The position numbers were made by a program, and so were the translations under genes. A stretch of DNA of 64,000 nt from Gracilibacillus dipsosauri (lineage in GTDB: Bacteria > Bacillota > Bacilli > Bacillales > Amphibacillaceae), in contig NZ_QGTD01000005.1 in assembly GCF_003176895.1 (NCBI RefSeq), positions 496,001-560,000 of the forward strand, given 5' to 3'. Shown here piece after piece: positions 1 through 9,362 of the stretch (positions are counted from its first letter, which is position 1; each line of letters begins with the position of its first letter). The notes under the pieces are model-generated. The model was given only the letters and a program-made list of their open reading frames with translations, did no database searches and was not told the origin of the DNA.

Positions 1-53
1 GTTATCATTTCTTTGTAATAAATGATGCCAAATCCATTTTGCATTCCTATTCA
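1..53 (-). CDS. 5' end of a glycosidase gene, probably GH78-like (partial)
   Basis: An ATG at 53 on the minus strand, preceded by a GGAGG ribosome site about 8 bases upstream (62-75), opens a frame that runs off the left edge. The 17 visible residues include an AKWIWHH stretch. A WIW motif near the N-terminus is common in GH78 alpha-L-rhamnosidases and related multidomain glycosidases, where it begins a carbohydrate-binding beta-sandwich. The setting agrees: a palindromic operator for the neighbouring GntR/LacI repressor lies directly upstream (98-113), and another GH78 enzyme is encoded at 1810-3558. The family assignment from 17 residues is only suggestive. Confidence 0.5.
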
Positions 54-97
54 TAGAAGTTAGCCTCCAACCTCTTTATTAAGTATATGTTTATATA

Positions 98-113
98 ATA
101 AAGTATACTTAAT
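98..113. promoter_or_regulatory. Operator-like palindrome upstream of the left-edge gene
   Basis: The bases ATAAAGTATACTTAAT contain the perfect palindrome AAGTATACTT (101-110). A near copy, AAGTATATG, lies at 81-89. The same core occurs before the repressor gene at 1481-1496 as ATAAAGTATACTTTAT. The recurrence suggests the GntR/LacI regulator at 331-1464 binds here and represses the partial glycosidase gene. Confidence 0.55.
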
Positions 114-311
114 TGTTTGTAAAGTATTTTTTAGATTTTTGTACCTGAAATATAATTAATTGTTGAAAGAAAAGTAGACTGGCAATACAAAAATGATTTC
201 ATTTCCGATTTATTATCATTCTAACTAGAGCTAGAGTTATTTATGCCTTTTTAATATACGCAGTCATACTTTATTTATTGGAGCGAATGGACAGCGTATA
301 CTATAAACAGA

Positions 312-350
312 AATAAAAAATCCAGAGATTTTAAATTTCTCCAGATCTTT
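312..350 (-). terminator. Probable terminator of the GntR/LacI regulator gene
   Basis: On the minus strand CTGGAGA pairs with TCTCTGG (two G-U pairs) around an AT-rich loop, followed by a T-rich tract (GGATTTTTTATT). The hairpin overlaps the stop codon of the regulator gene at 331-333. It is a weak but correctly placed intrinsic terminator. Confidence 0.45.
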
Positions 351-1464
351 TTATTTCAGATAGCATTTTTGTACTATCTCTTACTATTAATTTAGGATAA
401 ATCTCATCTTTTATTAACTCTTTATTATTATTTTTATCTAACATCGCGTATTCTTCTAATAATTCAACTGACCTTTTTCCTAAAGTATACGAATTTTGAT
501 TAATGGTTGTTAGAGCAGGTGAATAATACTTACTTAATTGAAGATCATCTATGCCTACTACACTAATATCTTCCGGCACGCTTAATCCCGCATCTTTTAT
601 TGCTTCAATAGCACCAAATGCTTTTAAATCACTAGTTGCAACAACTGCTGTTGGGGGATTATTTAATGCTAGTAAACGTTTCATACCTTCAAAACCCATT
701 TGTTCTGATTCGTGCTCCCCACTAACAATCTGTATATTCTCCGATCTAAAAAGAATTTGATGATGCGATAATGCTAATTTATATCCTTCTAGTCTCAACA
801 TAAATTCTTGGTTCATATCTAGGAGCGAATCTCCTGTAAGAATAATTCCGATATTATGGTGTTTGTGAGCTATCAAATGTTGTGTCGCTAGATAGCCGCT
901 ATTCACATTATTAACTACTACATATGGAATTTCTAAATGAGGATAATAAAAATGCGACGTAATAAGTGGACGCCTTTCTTGCTTCCATTTATCTAGTACA
1001 TCTAAGCTAATGCCGTCACCTTTTCCATCATTCAATATGATGAGTCCGACACCTTTTTCATTAGGTGGTTCACCATTGCGGTGGTAATTCCACATTTCAA
1101 ATTTTATATTTTTCTTTTCACAATCATGATGAATTCCTTCTAATAAATCAACATAAAAGCGATGGGATAATAATTGAAAAGAGACTTCCGTATGCACATA
1201 GTAAATTTTGGTGATTTTATTTTGTTCACTTTCCAATTGATTTTTCAAGGATGGATTTACAAAGGATCCTTTCCCTCTAATCCTCGTAATAATACCATCA
1301 GTTGCTAGTTCAACTAACGCTCTTCTTGATGTTATTTCACTCGTATTAAACATTTTCGCAATTTCAATTTGTGTTGGTAATGGTTTATCTAGAGGATATT
1401 TATCATTAATTATTTGTTCCTTTAATGTTTTGTATATTATTTCATACATTGGCTTTTTATTCAT
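331..1464 (-). CDS. GntR/LacI hybrid transcriptional repressor (AraR-like architecture)
   Basis: This is a predicted sugar-responsive repressor. Residues about 8-75 form a GntR-type winged helix-turn-helix (LPTQIEIAKMFNTSEITSRR, then the wing IRGKGSFVNP). Residues from about 90 to the end match a LacI/periplasmic-binding-protein sensor domain (SVVGIDDLQLSKYYSPALTT is a typical LacI C-terminal motif). This combination is the AraR type of regulator. I chose ATG 1464, with AGAGGTG six bases upstream; a GTG at 1473 is in frame but overlaps that site. Palindromes with core AAGTATACTT flank the gene at 98-113 and 1481-1496, which suggests autoregulation and control of the adjacent glycosidase genes. 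The inducer is unknown, probably a sugar released by the GH78 enzymes. Confidence 0.85.
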   Translation of the reverse strand: MNKKPMYEIIYKTLKEQIINDKYPLDKPLPTQIEIAKMFNTSEITSRRALVELATDGIITRIRGKGSFVNPSLKNQLESEQNKITKIYYVHTEVSFQLLSHRFYVDLLEGIHHDCEKKNIKFEMWNYHRNGEPPNEKGVGLIILNDGKGDGISLDVLDKWKQERRPLITSHFYYPHLEIPYVVVNNVNSGYLATQHLIAHKHHNIGIILTGDSLLDMNQEFMLRLEGYKLALSHHQILFRSENIQIVSGEHESEQMGFEGMKRLLALNNPPTAVVATSDLKAFGAIEAIKDAGLSVPEDISVVGIDDLQLSKYYSPALTTINQNSYTLGKRSVELLEEYAMLDKNNNKELIKDEIYPKLIVRDSTKMLSEIKRSGEI

Positions 1465-1480
1465 TCTATTCACCTCTTAA

Positions 1481-1555
1481 ATAAAGTATACTTTATTATC
1501 ATTAAGAGTCAATCAAAACAGATTAATAAATGACTTGCATTAAAGATATACTTTA
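1481..1555. promoter_or_regulatory. Operator palindromes upstream of the GntR/LacI repressor
   Basis: ATAAAGTATACTTTAT at 1481-1496 is a perfect 16-bp palindrome directly upstream of the repressor ribosome site. A second, imperfect dyad, TAAAGATATACTTTA, lies at 1541-1555. Both match the site at 98-113. The rest of the gap to 1809 shows no gene. Confidence 0.6.
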
Positions 1556-1809
1556 AAAAAGACTACATAGTCATGATAAAAATAGTCAACGATTACTTGC
1601 TTCATCTGTTTCTTTCGATCAGCTTTGATCCTTATCGCTCGTCAAATCCAGATTGTTTGAAAAAAACATCCCATAGGACCTGAAGGAGACAGCATCCGTG
1701 TAGCGCTACAATTTTTTAAAACTTGCATTCGTTTATCTCTATCATAGGCATAAGTTTTCCTTATACTTTATATTGGAAATTTTTATTAAAAGTAAATGAT
1801 CAAACACTA

Positions 1810-3558
1810 TTAATGGTTTTTAACGATTACTTCTGCATCTTGAGGGCATCTTACTTTTATACCTTTTGGAGCTTCAATGTAACTTTTCACTACTCCCTCT
1901 ACTTTTAATTCATGCCTCACAAAAATATTCCCTTTAGGCGTCGGATAAGTTCCCTCCACCCAATCTAAATCTCCAAGCATTGGCTTGATTTCAATCGTTT
2001 TACAACCTGCTTCTATTATCCTTATTCCCAGTACAAACTCTGAAAGCCATGCTGTAGGACCAGATGCCCACCCATGACATAGGCTATGTCGGTATTTAAT
2101 ATAACAATGATCACCATATGTACCATGCACATCTACCTTACTATCATCTTCTGTGACAACTTCATCTATTTTGGCAGCATCTTGAAGCCATTCAACATCA
2201 AAATCTTCCCAGAAGGTTGTGGCCCCTAAGCTTAACATGCCTCCCCAATACTCACGTATAGTCTCCAGACTACCGATAATATCACCAGCATGCACCCGTG
2301 CTTTTAAAACATAATATCCGAGAAAAGTTGAAATATCTTTAGCACCATCAATAGAAAGAACTTCTTCATTGATAGAGTTTTTGTCGACAAGCCCTGCTAA
2401 TGACATCAATGCTGCAGCTTGCTTACTTTGACCATGTTCAGGTACATACTTTCTCAGAAGAGCTGCCGACTCCAAATATCTTTCAGCAAGCAAGGATTCA
2501 TCTAGTTCTTTGCATAGCATAGCCCCCGCCTCCATTGCTAAAATGAGCAAACTATGGACACCTGCATCTACAGCCTTTGTATTACTTGTCGATGGCCAAT
2601 CGATGAAAGGATTCGGCGTCGTATTTCTACCATTTTCTAAAATAAACGAATCTAAGAAAGACAATAACGATAATAAATAGTCTTTTTGTTCTTTTAAATA
2701 CTCTACATTACCATTTTGCATATACCAATCCTTTTGAATAAGTATCCACCACATAGAATACGATGGAATGCCGTTCATCCAGCCTGGGATTTTAGTCTCA
2801 TCACGGATTAAATCTAGACTTCTAGGTACAGAATCATCATAGCCGAACACAGATTGGATTGTTGAAGTTTCTGGGTGCATATCACCGATCCATACGAGAC
2901 GATCACGCTTAATTCCGTCCCATAAATAATTTTGCATATTAAGATGGACCGTATACGCTCCAGTTTGCCATATGTTATTTAACAGATCATCGTTAGATCT
3001 AAAGCTTCCTTTATATTCAATATCTTGATAAATGAATACAGCTCGAATTGATTTTAAATCTACAAAACTAGCTTCATCTAGTAAATCAATCCGTACAAAC
3101 CGAAAACCAGTATTCCCAACTTCACTCATGCCCATAAAGCTTACTTCAACCTCTTGATCACGTATGGCATGATCATTCGTTGAATTATTTTCCCCCAACT
3201 CACTCATTGCCTCCATCGCAGACTCACCAAATCTTACTCTGAGCCTTGTCTTCCCATTCCCTCCCTTCCATGCAAGGATTTGTATTCCGCCGTGGAGCTC
3301 GACGCCGAAGTCTAGCAAAAGACCAGCTCTATTCCCATTATTCGTTAACCTACATGCATTACCAGTATCTAAGGTAATCTGGCCACTTCTTTTTTCTAAA
3401 AGAATTTCTTCATTTTCAACTTGTGCATCTATTCCCTCCGTTTTCCAAATCACTCGTTTTGGCATTACATACTTTCTTACACGATTATCATTGTCGATCC
3501 TATTTAATAGATCTAAATCTAGTATATCCGTTAGTTTTCTATGACCATATTCATACAA
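1810..3558 (-). CDS. GH78 family alpha-L-rhamnosidase-like glycosidase, intracellular
   Basis: A 582-residue protein with no signal peptide, so probably cytoplasmic. It resembles GH78 inverting alpha-L-rhamnosidases. The catalytic (alpha/alpha)6 region contains WDGIKRDRLVWIGDMHPE (about 215-232), which carries the acidic residues typical of the general-acid loop. The C-terminal SLCHGWASGPTAWL stretch, about 80 residues from the end, is the usual GH78 motif before the beta-sandwich. The N-terminal 200 residues look like the substrate-binding beta-domain. It is shorter than many GH78 proteins (about 900 residues), consistent with lack of extra binding modules. The start is TTG 3558, with GGGAGGAG six bases upstream. 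It is last in the co-oriented transporter cluster, so it likely cleaves imported oligosaccharides. Exact substrate is inferred only. Confidence 0.8.
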   Translation of the reverse strand: MYEYGHRKLTDILDLDLLNRIDNDNRVRKYVMPKRVIWKTEGIDAQVENEEILLEKRSGQITLDTGNACRLTNNGNRAGLLLDFGVELHGGIQILAWKGGNGKTRLRVRFGESAMEAMSELGENNSTNDHAIRDQEVEVSFMGMSEVGNTGFRFVRIDLLDEASFVDLKSIRAVFIYQDIEYKGSFRSNDDLLNNIWQTGAYTVHLNMQNYLWDGIKRDRLVWIGDMHPETSTIQSVFGYDDSVPRSLDLIRDETKIPGWMNGIPSYSMWWILIQKDWYMQNGNVEYLKEQKDYLLSLLSFLDSFILENGRNTTPNPFIDWPSTSNTKAVDAGVHSLLILAMEAGAMLCKELDESLLAERYLESAALLRKYVPEHGQSKQAAALMSLAGLVDKNSINEEVLSIDGAKDISTFLGYYVLKARVHAGDIIGSLETIREYWGGMLSLGATTFWEDFDVEWLQDAAKIDEVVTEDDSKVDVHGTYGDHCYIKYRHSLCHGWASGPTAWLSEFVLGIRIIEAGCKTIEIKPMLGDLDWVEGTYPTPKGNIFVRHELKVEGVVKSYIEAPKGIKVRCPQDAEVIVKNH

Positions 3559-3586
3559 ATTTTACTCCTCCCATCTATTAAACTGC

Positions 3587-3615
3587 AATCAGTGGGGAAA
3601 TCTTCCCCACTGATT
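3587..3615. terminator. Strong intercistronic hairpin between lipoprotein and GH78 genes
   Basis: AATCAGTGGGGAA (3587-3599) and TTCCCCACTGATT (3603-3615) form a perfect 13-bp stem with a 3-base loop. A T-run follows on the plus strand, but on the minus strand, which carries the genes, no U-run follows. On that strand it therefore more likely stabilises the upstream lipoprotein mRNA or causes partial termination. A related hairpin with a similar stem sequence occurs at 9199-9226. Confidence 0.6.
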
Positions 3616-3669
3616 TTTCATGTGATTCGTTATAACAAATCTTACTACATATTCTATAAAACACTCCCG

Positions 3670-5262
3670 TTATTCAACCGCTTTCCAACGATCATAGGCA
3701 TCTGAGTGTATTTGAATATACTGCTCCATCCCCATGTCCTCTAATGTATCAAGATACTCATTCCAATCATTTTCTATCGATGCACCACCTGTTATAAATT
3801 GCGCTTCCATTTGTTCCACATAGTCCTCAATATCTGTTCTAAATGTATTTAAAGTTTTTATTTCATCTTCCGTAAAGTGAACATGAGGAAACATAGGTTC
3901 AGCAAATGGCTTAATATTTTCCAGTGTTTGTTGCATAATATGAGCATCTTGAGGATCTGTTTCTTCCTGTTTATACAGCTGTAACTCTTGTATGTGATCA
4001 TGTGTTCTAGGTTCGGCAACACCTAGTGGCTTAATTTTACTGATGAATTCATTTCGTTCCATACCTTCAGGAGTTAAATATCTTATCCCTTGTTTATCAT
4101 CTATATATTCAAAATCCTCGCCTTCAATTCCATAATTATATAAAATGGCTCCTTCATCACTGTACAGATAATCAACCCATCTAATCGTTGCCTCTGGATG
4201 TTCATTCACATTCGTTATGGCGAATACACCTGGTTGAACGAGTGAAGTTCTCGGTGCTATTTTTTTATTACTAACTTCAGAGGTTAATGGAGAAAGCGCA
4301 ACATAATCTTCATTTTGTTCAATACCTACTGTTAAAAATGGCCCTCCATCATAAAAAACTCCTAATTGTTCGTTTGCCCCTTTCGCATTTACATGTTGCT
4401 TGTCTTGTGTAAAGGATTCAGAATCATAAAGGCCCTCCTCAAACAATTTGTTCATAAAAGTCAGGTAATCTCTATATTCTTCCTCCATTGGTGCAAATCT
4501 CACGTCACCCGTTGTAACATCAAGATGTCCTGTAAATCCAAATGCAGCCTGAATAACATTATGCACATTTACATCCTTAGAACTTGCCATTGGTATTTCA
4601 TCTGCTTTCCCATTTCCATTAGGGTCTTCTTCTTTAAAAGCTTTCAAGACAGAATATAGATCATCGATTGTTTCCGGCATTTCTAAGCCTAATTTGTCTA
4701 ACCATGTTTGATTAATCCATAACTTTTGATAGGATAAAAATCCTAATTCTGAATCAACGAAAGGTAACGAATAAATATGACCGTCAGCTGCAGTGATGGA
4801 CTTACGAACTTCTGGTTTTTCTTCTAGCATCTTTTGTAAGTTCGGACCATGCTCTTCAATTAGTTTTTCTAACGGTATTAGCTGACCTTCTGCACCATAA
4901 TCTGCCTCTTGCTCTATCGTTAGCCCCATCCCTAGTAAGACATCTGGGAGGTCGTCACTAGCAAAAGCTAAATTGAGTTTTTCTTCCATACTTTCAGCAC
5001 TTGGGTTATTAAAGTGAAAACCAATATTCGTTTTTTCCTTTAAAACTTGAAAAACTTTTAATTCGTCCCATGGTACTGTCTGGTGTGGCGTAGAGGGACC
5101 CATCATGATTAACTCTATTTTTTCATCAACAATTGGGTAGCCCTCTTCATTAAATATATCCTTATTTAAATCGGAACTTGTTTCTTCCTGCCCTGAGTCT
5201 GAACAGCCTGACATAATAAAAACACTCATAACAAAAGCGAAAAGTAGATGCTGTCTTTTCAA
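3670..5262 (-). CDS. LplA/YtcQ-type oligosaccharide-binding lipoprotein
   Basis: Predicted extracellular substrate-binding protein of a carbohydrate ABC importer. The first 20 residues are a lipoprotein signal with lipobox IMSGC (Cys20). The body, including LPDVLLGMGLTIEQEADYGAEGQ and ending near EDMGMEQYIQIHSDAYDRW, has the pattern of large (about 530-residue) LplA/YtcQ proteins that pair with LplB/LplC permeases. The start is TTG 5262 with AGGAGG eight bases upstream. It is a paralogue of the protein at 5361-6932: both begin the mature chain with a PIVDEKI segment and share the domain layout. The two may bind different oligosaccharides for one permease pair. The ligand cannot be read from sequence. 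Confidence 0.85.
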   Translation of the reverse strand: MKRQHLLFAFVMSVFIMSGCSDSGQEETSSDLNKDIFNEEGYPIVDEKIELIMMGPSTPHQTVPWDELKVFQVLKEKTNIGFHFNNPSAESMEEKLNLAFASDDLPDVLLGMGLTIEQEADYGAEGQLIPLEKLIEEHGPNLQKMLEEKPEVRKSITAADGHIYSLPFVDSELGFLSYQKLWINQTWLDKLGLEMPETIDDLYSVLKAFKEEDPNGNGKADEIPMASSKDVNVHNVIQAAFGFTGHLDVTTGDVRFAPMEEEYRDYLTFMNKLFEEGLYDSESFTQDKQHVNAKGANEQLGVFYDGGPFLTVGIEQNEDYVALSPLTSEVSNKKIAPRTSLVQPGVFAITNVNEHPEATIRWVDYLYSDEGAILYNYGIEGEDFEYIDDKQGIRYLTPEGMERNEFISKIKPLGVAEPRTHDHIQELQLYKQEETDPQDAHIMQQTLENIKPFAEPMFPHVHFTEDEIKTLNTFRTDIEDYVEQMEAQFITGGASIENDWNEYLDTLEDMGMEQYIQIHSDAYDRWKAVE

Positions 5263-5360
5263 TGTGTTATCCTCCTATACTCAATGGTTAATCTCTAACA
5301 AAACCTATTGAAACTAACACCGCCAATTGACTCCTTCCATTTGTGACCACTATACTGCTT

Positions 5361-6932
5361 TTAGTTTTCTCGCCACGTATCATAGGCTTTTTGGTTAATT
5401 TCTACTAAACGGTCAACATTCATTTGCTTTAAAGTATCTATATACTCTGGCCATTCATCAAAAGAAACATCTCCTACAACAAAGCTTGCTTGCATTTGCC
5501 CTACATACTTTTCAATGTCACTTTGAAGTGCTGATACTTCATTTCTTTGTTCTGTAGTTAGATATACATCTGGAAAAGATATAGTAAAGTGTTCTTCATA
5601 TTTCTCTACAACTTCTTTGTCAATATTATTGTTTAATGGAGAATCTTCCTTATGGACCCATTCCTTGGACATGTAATGTGGCACAAAAGTTCCTGCTGCA
5701 GGTGTTCTTTCTGCATTTGCTTCGGCCATGCTTTTCCCTTCAGGTATAATTTGCTTCCATGATGTTTTGGTTTCATCGGTCCATTCCCAGTCTTCCCCTT
5801 CAATACCCCCTGTTGTTCCAATAAATACACTACCTTCTTCTGAATAAAAATAATCAACCCACCTCATCGCTGCTTCAGGATTTTGAATCTTATCTGTTAA
5901 AGCAAATGTTCCTTGAACTACGCCTGAAGTGGATGGCCACATTAATTTATCATTTATGGAACTCGTTAATGGAGGTAGTGCTACGTAATCCCAGCTCTCT
6001 TCTTCCGGAACTTTTAAAAATGCACCTGCATCCATAAATAAGCCTAAACGCATATTTTGCCCTTTAGCATTTAATTGTTGCGCATCCTGTGTAAATGTTT
6101 CTTGATCTAATAACCCTTCACTATAAAGCTTGTGCATGAATTTAAGAAATTCTTTATAATTATCCATTGCTGGAACGAAAACAACCTCATCATTTATTAC
6201 ATTTAAATTGTTATTTCCGAGATAACCAAAGGCACCCATCAATCCATACTTAATATCATCTAACCCTGATGATCCAACAGGTATAATTTCTGAATCCTTT
6301 TCATGAAATGCTTTCAAGATTTGATATAAATCCTCAACTGTCTTAGGCATATCCAATCCAGCTTCATCGATCCACTTTTTATTAATCCAAAGCTTTGGAC
6401 CAGTCAAATCCCTCGGCACATCGATAACAGTAGGAAGTGCGTAAATATGTCCATCTGGTGTGGTAATGTTCCGTCGAAGATCTGGATTTTCTTCTAATAA
6501 CTTCGAGAAATTAGGAGCATATTCTTCAATTAAATCCTCCAACGGTAGAAATATGCCTTCTGAGCCATATTTCATCTGATCGGCAGTACTTATAGCTCCT
6601 CCAAAGAAAGCATCTGGATAATCTCCACTAGCAAGTAAAAGGTTAAATCTTTCTGTATAGCCATCTCCGGAAGGTGTTTCCCACTCAATGTGGATATTTG
6701 TCATTTCTTCATATTCTTGAATGATTGACATATCCTTCCATTCTGCTTGGATAGGGTTTTTTTGACCTACCATTTCTATGGTTATTTTTTCATCAACTAT
6801 AGGAAAACCAGTTTCATTAATAGTAACTTGCTTATTATTATCTGTATCATTGCCCATTTTGTTTGAATCGGTACATCCAATTAAAGTAGCAATTACAAAT
6901 AAAACAGAAAATAAAACATACCATTTTTTCAA
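5361..6932 (-). CDS. LplA/YtcQ-type oligosaccharide-binding lipoprotein (paralogue)
   Basis: Second substrate-binding lipoprotein of the cluster, with lipobox LIGC at Cys20 (numbered from TTG 6932). The mature part begins with the same PIVDEKI segment as its neighbour and ends MNVDRLVEINQKAYDTWREN, again like LplA. I prefer TTG 6932 because GGGAG lies eight bases upstream; GTG 6941 overlaps that site. It lies downstream of the permease pair 7053-8915 and upstream of its paralogue at 3670, so one transcript can carry both binding proteins. Tandem paralogous binding proteins behind one permease pair suggest broadened substrate range (inference). Confidence 0.85.
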   Translation of the reverse strand: MKKWYVLFSVLFVIATLIGCTDSNKMGNDTDNNKQVTINETGFPIVDEKITIEMVGQKNPIQAEWKDMSIIQEYEEMTNIHIEWETPSGDGYTERFNLLLASGDYPDAFFGGAISTADQMKYGSEGIFLPLEDLIEEYAPNFSKLLEENPDLRRNITTPDGHIYALPTVIDVPRDLTGPKLWINKKWIDEAGLDMPKTVEDLYQILKAFHEKDSEIIPVGSSGLDDIKYGLMGAFGYLGNNNLNVINDEVVFVPAMDNYKEFLKFMHKLYSEGLLDQETFTQDAQQLNAKGQNMRLGLFMDAGAFLKVPEEESWDYVALPPLTSSINDKLMWPSTSGVVQGTFALTDKIQNPEAAMRWVDYFYSEEGSVFIGTTGGIEGEDWEWTDETKTSWKQIIPEGKSMAEANAERTPAAGTFVPHYMSKEWVHKEDSPLNNNIDKEVVEKYEEHFTISFPDVYLTTEQRNEVSALQSDIEKYVGQMQASFVVGDVSFDEWPEYIDTLKQMNVDRLVEINQKAYDTWREN

Positions 6933-7052
6933 CCTTCTCACTCCCTAATAAATTGTTCTTACTTTGTGCCAACACCTTTATACACTTATGCCTCCTTTTC
7001 ATAAGCTCTTTCTTTTCTCTAATAAACGATATATAGTTGTAAATAAGACCTC

Positions 7053-7955
7053 TTACTCTTTAATTGAACCAACTAATACACCCTTCACAAAATACTTTTG
7101 AAGGAATGGGTAGACAATGAGTAATGGAAGTGCTGATACGATCATTACTGCGTATTTGATTATATCAGCAATTCTAGCTTGCTCTGCAAAGGATTCTAAA
7201 TTTTGGCCAGACATCATCATATCCACACTCATTTCATTCAAAATTAATATCTCACGTAAAACTAGTTGTAATGGGTACATACTTGAATCGTTCAGGTACA
7301 TGAGTGCATTAAAATATTGATTCCAAAGCCCAACTCCATGAAATAATGCCATTACAGCTATAATTGGCGTAGAAAGAGGTAATACAAGCTTAAAAAATAT
7401 ATAAAAATCTGTTGCTCCATCCATTTCAGCTGCTTCTACTAATTCGTTGGGAACATTTTGCTGAAAAAAAGCTCTCGCTACAATGATCGACCATACTCCA
7501 AGTGCATTTGGCAGAATCATTGCCCATGTAGTATTAATCATGCCTAAATCTTTAATTAATAGATACGTAGGAATCAACCCACCGTTAAAAAACATGGTAA
7601 AGAGAAAAAACCACATAATCCCTTTTTTAAAGGGAATATCTTTCCTTGAAGTTGCATATGCACAAGGTAAAAGTATAAACAAATGTACTAAAACACCACT
7701 AATTGTGTAAATAATTGTATTTTTATAGCCGTTCCAGATATCTGCATTCTGAAACACCCGTTCAAATCCTTCGAAGGTAATATCCTTTGGAAATAGCCAC
7801 ATTTCCCCTGAATTTACTAAAGTAGGGTTACTTATTGATGCGCTTACAATATACAGTAATGGATAGATAACAATGGCAATAAGAAAAATAATAAACAGTG
7901 TGTTGAAAAAGATAAAAACTTTGTCTGCTGCACTTTCACGTTTCAATTCCTTCAC
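7053..7955 (-). CDS. Carbohydrate ABC transporter permease, LplC/YtcP type
   Basis: Integral membrane permease of about 300 residues with six likely transmembrane segments. The ABC-transporter EAA loop is visible as ELVEAAEMDGATDFYIFFKLVLPLS in the second half. The C-terminus YPFLQKYFVKGVLVGSIKE is characteristic of LplC/YtcP permeases. It sits six bases downstream of the LplB-type partner gene, indicating co-translation. The start is GTG 7955; a TTG nine bases further in has a better spaced AAAGGAG and is an alternative. No ATPase gene is present, as is usual for this family, which shares a multitask ATPase such as MsmX encoded elsewhere. Confidence 0.9.
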   Translation of the reverse strand: MKELKRESAADKVFIFFNTLFIIFLIAIVIYPLLYIVSASISNPTLVNSGEMWLFPKDITFEGFERVFQNADIWNGYKNTIIYTISGVLVHLFILLPCAYATSRKDIPFKKGIMWFFLFTMFFNGGLIPTYLLIKDLGMINTTWAMILPNALGVWSIIVARAFFQQNVPNELVEAAEMDGATDFYIFFKLVLPLSTPIIAVMALFHGVGLWNQYFNALMYLNDSSMYPLQLVLREILILNEMSVDMMMSGQNLESFAEQARIADIIKYAVMIVSALPLLIVYPFLQKYFVKGVLVGSIKE

Positions 7956-7961
7956 TCCTTT

Positions 7962-8915
7962 CTACCAGAGACTATTATTGGTTGTTTTTTTAGCTATATA
8001 ATTAACGGTTACAAGTAAGGTCAAACTGATAAGTGAGTTAAATAAGCCGACTGCTGCTGAGAAACTATACTGTCCTTCAAGTAACCCTGATCGATAGACA
8101 AATGTTTGAATAACATCAGAGGCTTCCATATTTAATGGATTTTGTAGCAAATACACTTTTTCAAATGCAATAGCCATTAGGTTGCCAACTTCTAGTATAA
8201 GCAATATAACAATTACTGGGAGTACCGCTGGAATGTTAATATGTAAGATTCGCTGAAAACGAGTGGCCCCATCTACTGTAGCTGCCTCGTGAAGTTCCGG
8301 GTTTACACCAGCCAATGCTGCAAGATAGATAATTGCTGACCATCCCAGATTTTGCCATACACCTGATTGTACAAATATCGTTTTAAACCATCCAGGCTCA
8401 GCTAAAAAGGCAATTGGTTCCATTCCAAAAAGACCGAGAAAATTATTCACAATACCTGTAGAAGGACTTAAAAAAGCGACTAGCATACCTGTCATTACTA
8501 CGACAGAGATAAAATGTGGTGCATAGGTAATCGTTTGTGTAAATCGTTTAAACATACTACTTTTTATTTCATTCATTGACAATGCCACGATTATTGGTAC
8601 TGGGAACATAGCCAACTGATAAGCACTAATCAAAAGTGTGTTGCTTAGAATGTCCCAAAAATAATAGGCATTAAAAAATCGTTCGAAATGGTCAAAACCA
8701 ACCCATGGACTTCCTAGTATCCCAGCTGAAGCACTGTATTCTTTGAATGCGATAATCACACCATACATAGGGTAATAATTAAAGATTGCAAAGAAGACTA
8801 TTGCTGGCACCATCATGGCATAAAGACGCCATTTCTTTTTCATTTTTTTCCAAACTTTTGCGGACGGTTTAACAGATACTATTGTTTCTATTTCAGTCCC
8901 AGCTTTTGTTGCCAT
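7962..8915 (-). CDS. Carbohydrate ABC transporter permease, LplB/YteP type
   Basis: A 317-residue membrane permease with a long cytoplasmic N-terminus and six predicted membrane helices. The EAA motif appears as ELHEAATVDGATRFQRILHI, and the middle segment TQTITYAPHFISVVVMTGM is typical of LplB/YteP. It is the first gene of the minus-strand unit permease-permease-lipoprotein-lipoprotein-GH78 (8915 down to 1810). ATG 8915 is preceded by AAAGGGGTG eight bases upstream. A candidate catabolite-repression site lies about 160 bases upstream at 9070-9083. Confidence 0.9.
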   Translation of the reverse strand: MATKAGTEIETIVSVKPSAKVWKKMKKKWRLYAMMVPAIVFFAIFNYYPMYGVIIAFKEYSASAGILGSPWVGFDHFERFFNAYYFWDILSNTLLISAYQLAMFPVPIIVALSMNEIKSSMFKRFTQTITYAPHFISVVVMTGMLVAFLSPSTGIVNNFLGLFGMEPIAFLAEPGWFKTIFVQSGVWQNLGWSAIIYLAALAGVNPELHEAATVDGATRFQRILHINIPAVLPVIVILLILEVGNLMAIAFEKVYLLQNPLNMEASDVIQTFVYRSGLLEGQYSFSAAVGLFNSLISLTLLVTVNYIAKKTTNNSLW

Positions 8916-9069
8916 TATTCTTTCACCCCTTTTTATTATTGAGTACTTAATAATAATACATGATAGTGTTTATACCCATCATCAAGTCATCTAATACTAC
9001 TTATACTTTGTGCTAGGCATTAACTTTTCGAGTAATTAATCCCCCTTACAGTCATGCTTATCTATTATC

Positions 9070-9083
9070 TGTAATCGCTTACT
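9070..9083. promoter_or_regulatory. Candidate cre (catabolite-responsive element)
   Basis: TGTAATCGCTTACT matches the CcpA-site consensus TGWNANCGNTNWCA at 13 of 14 positions. It lies upstream of the sugar-import operon starting at 8915, which is a plausible target for catabolite repression. Confidence 0.4.
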
Positions 9084-9320
9084 TTTCCCATGAGATATTT
9101 TTAAAACCTAACTAAATATTACTTCATTCCAAATAAGCAATCATTGTCCCGTCCGCCAAGTTTAATGGTCATTTCGGTCATGTTAAGGTGAGACAGTAAT
9201 CAGCGGAGAGATGTTTCTCCACTGATATCAGCACTTGCAATATCTCCTTGATGGAGAATTCGTAGAAGAAATAGATTGGAGTGTGAGGGAGACTAAATTA
9301 TGAGCTACATATAAAACAGA

Positions 9321-9362
9321 AATACCTCTTACACCATCACCTATGACGGTATAAGAGGTATT
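9321..9362 (-). terminator. Terminator of the GH50-like/permease operon
   Basis: AATACCTCTTA (9321-9331) pairs with TAAGAGGTATT (9352-9362), extended inside by ACC/GGT. On the minus strand it is followed by a T-rich segment (TCTGTTTTAT). It lies 127 bases past the GH50-like stop codon and closes the unit 13338-9489. Confidence 0.7.
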
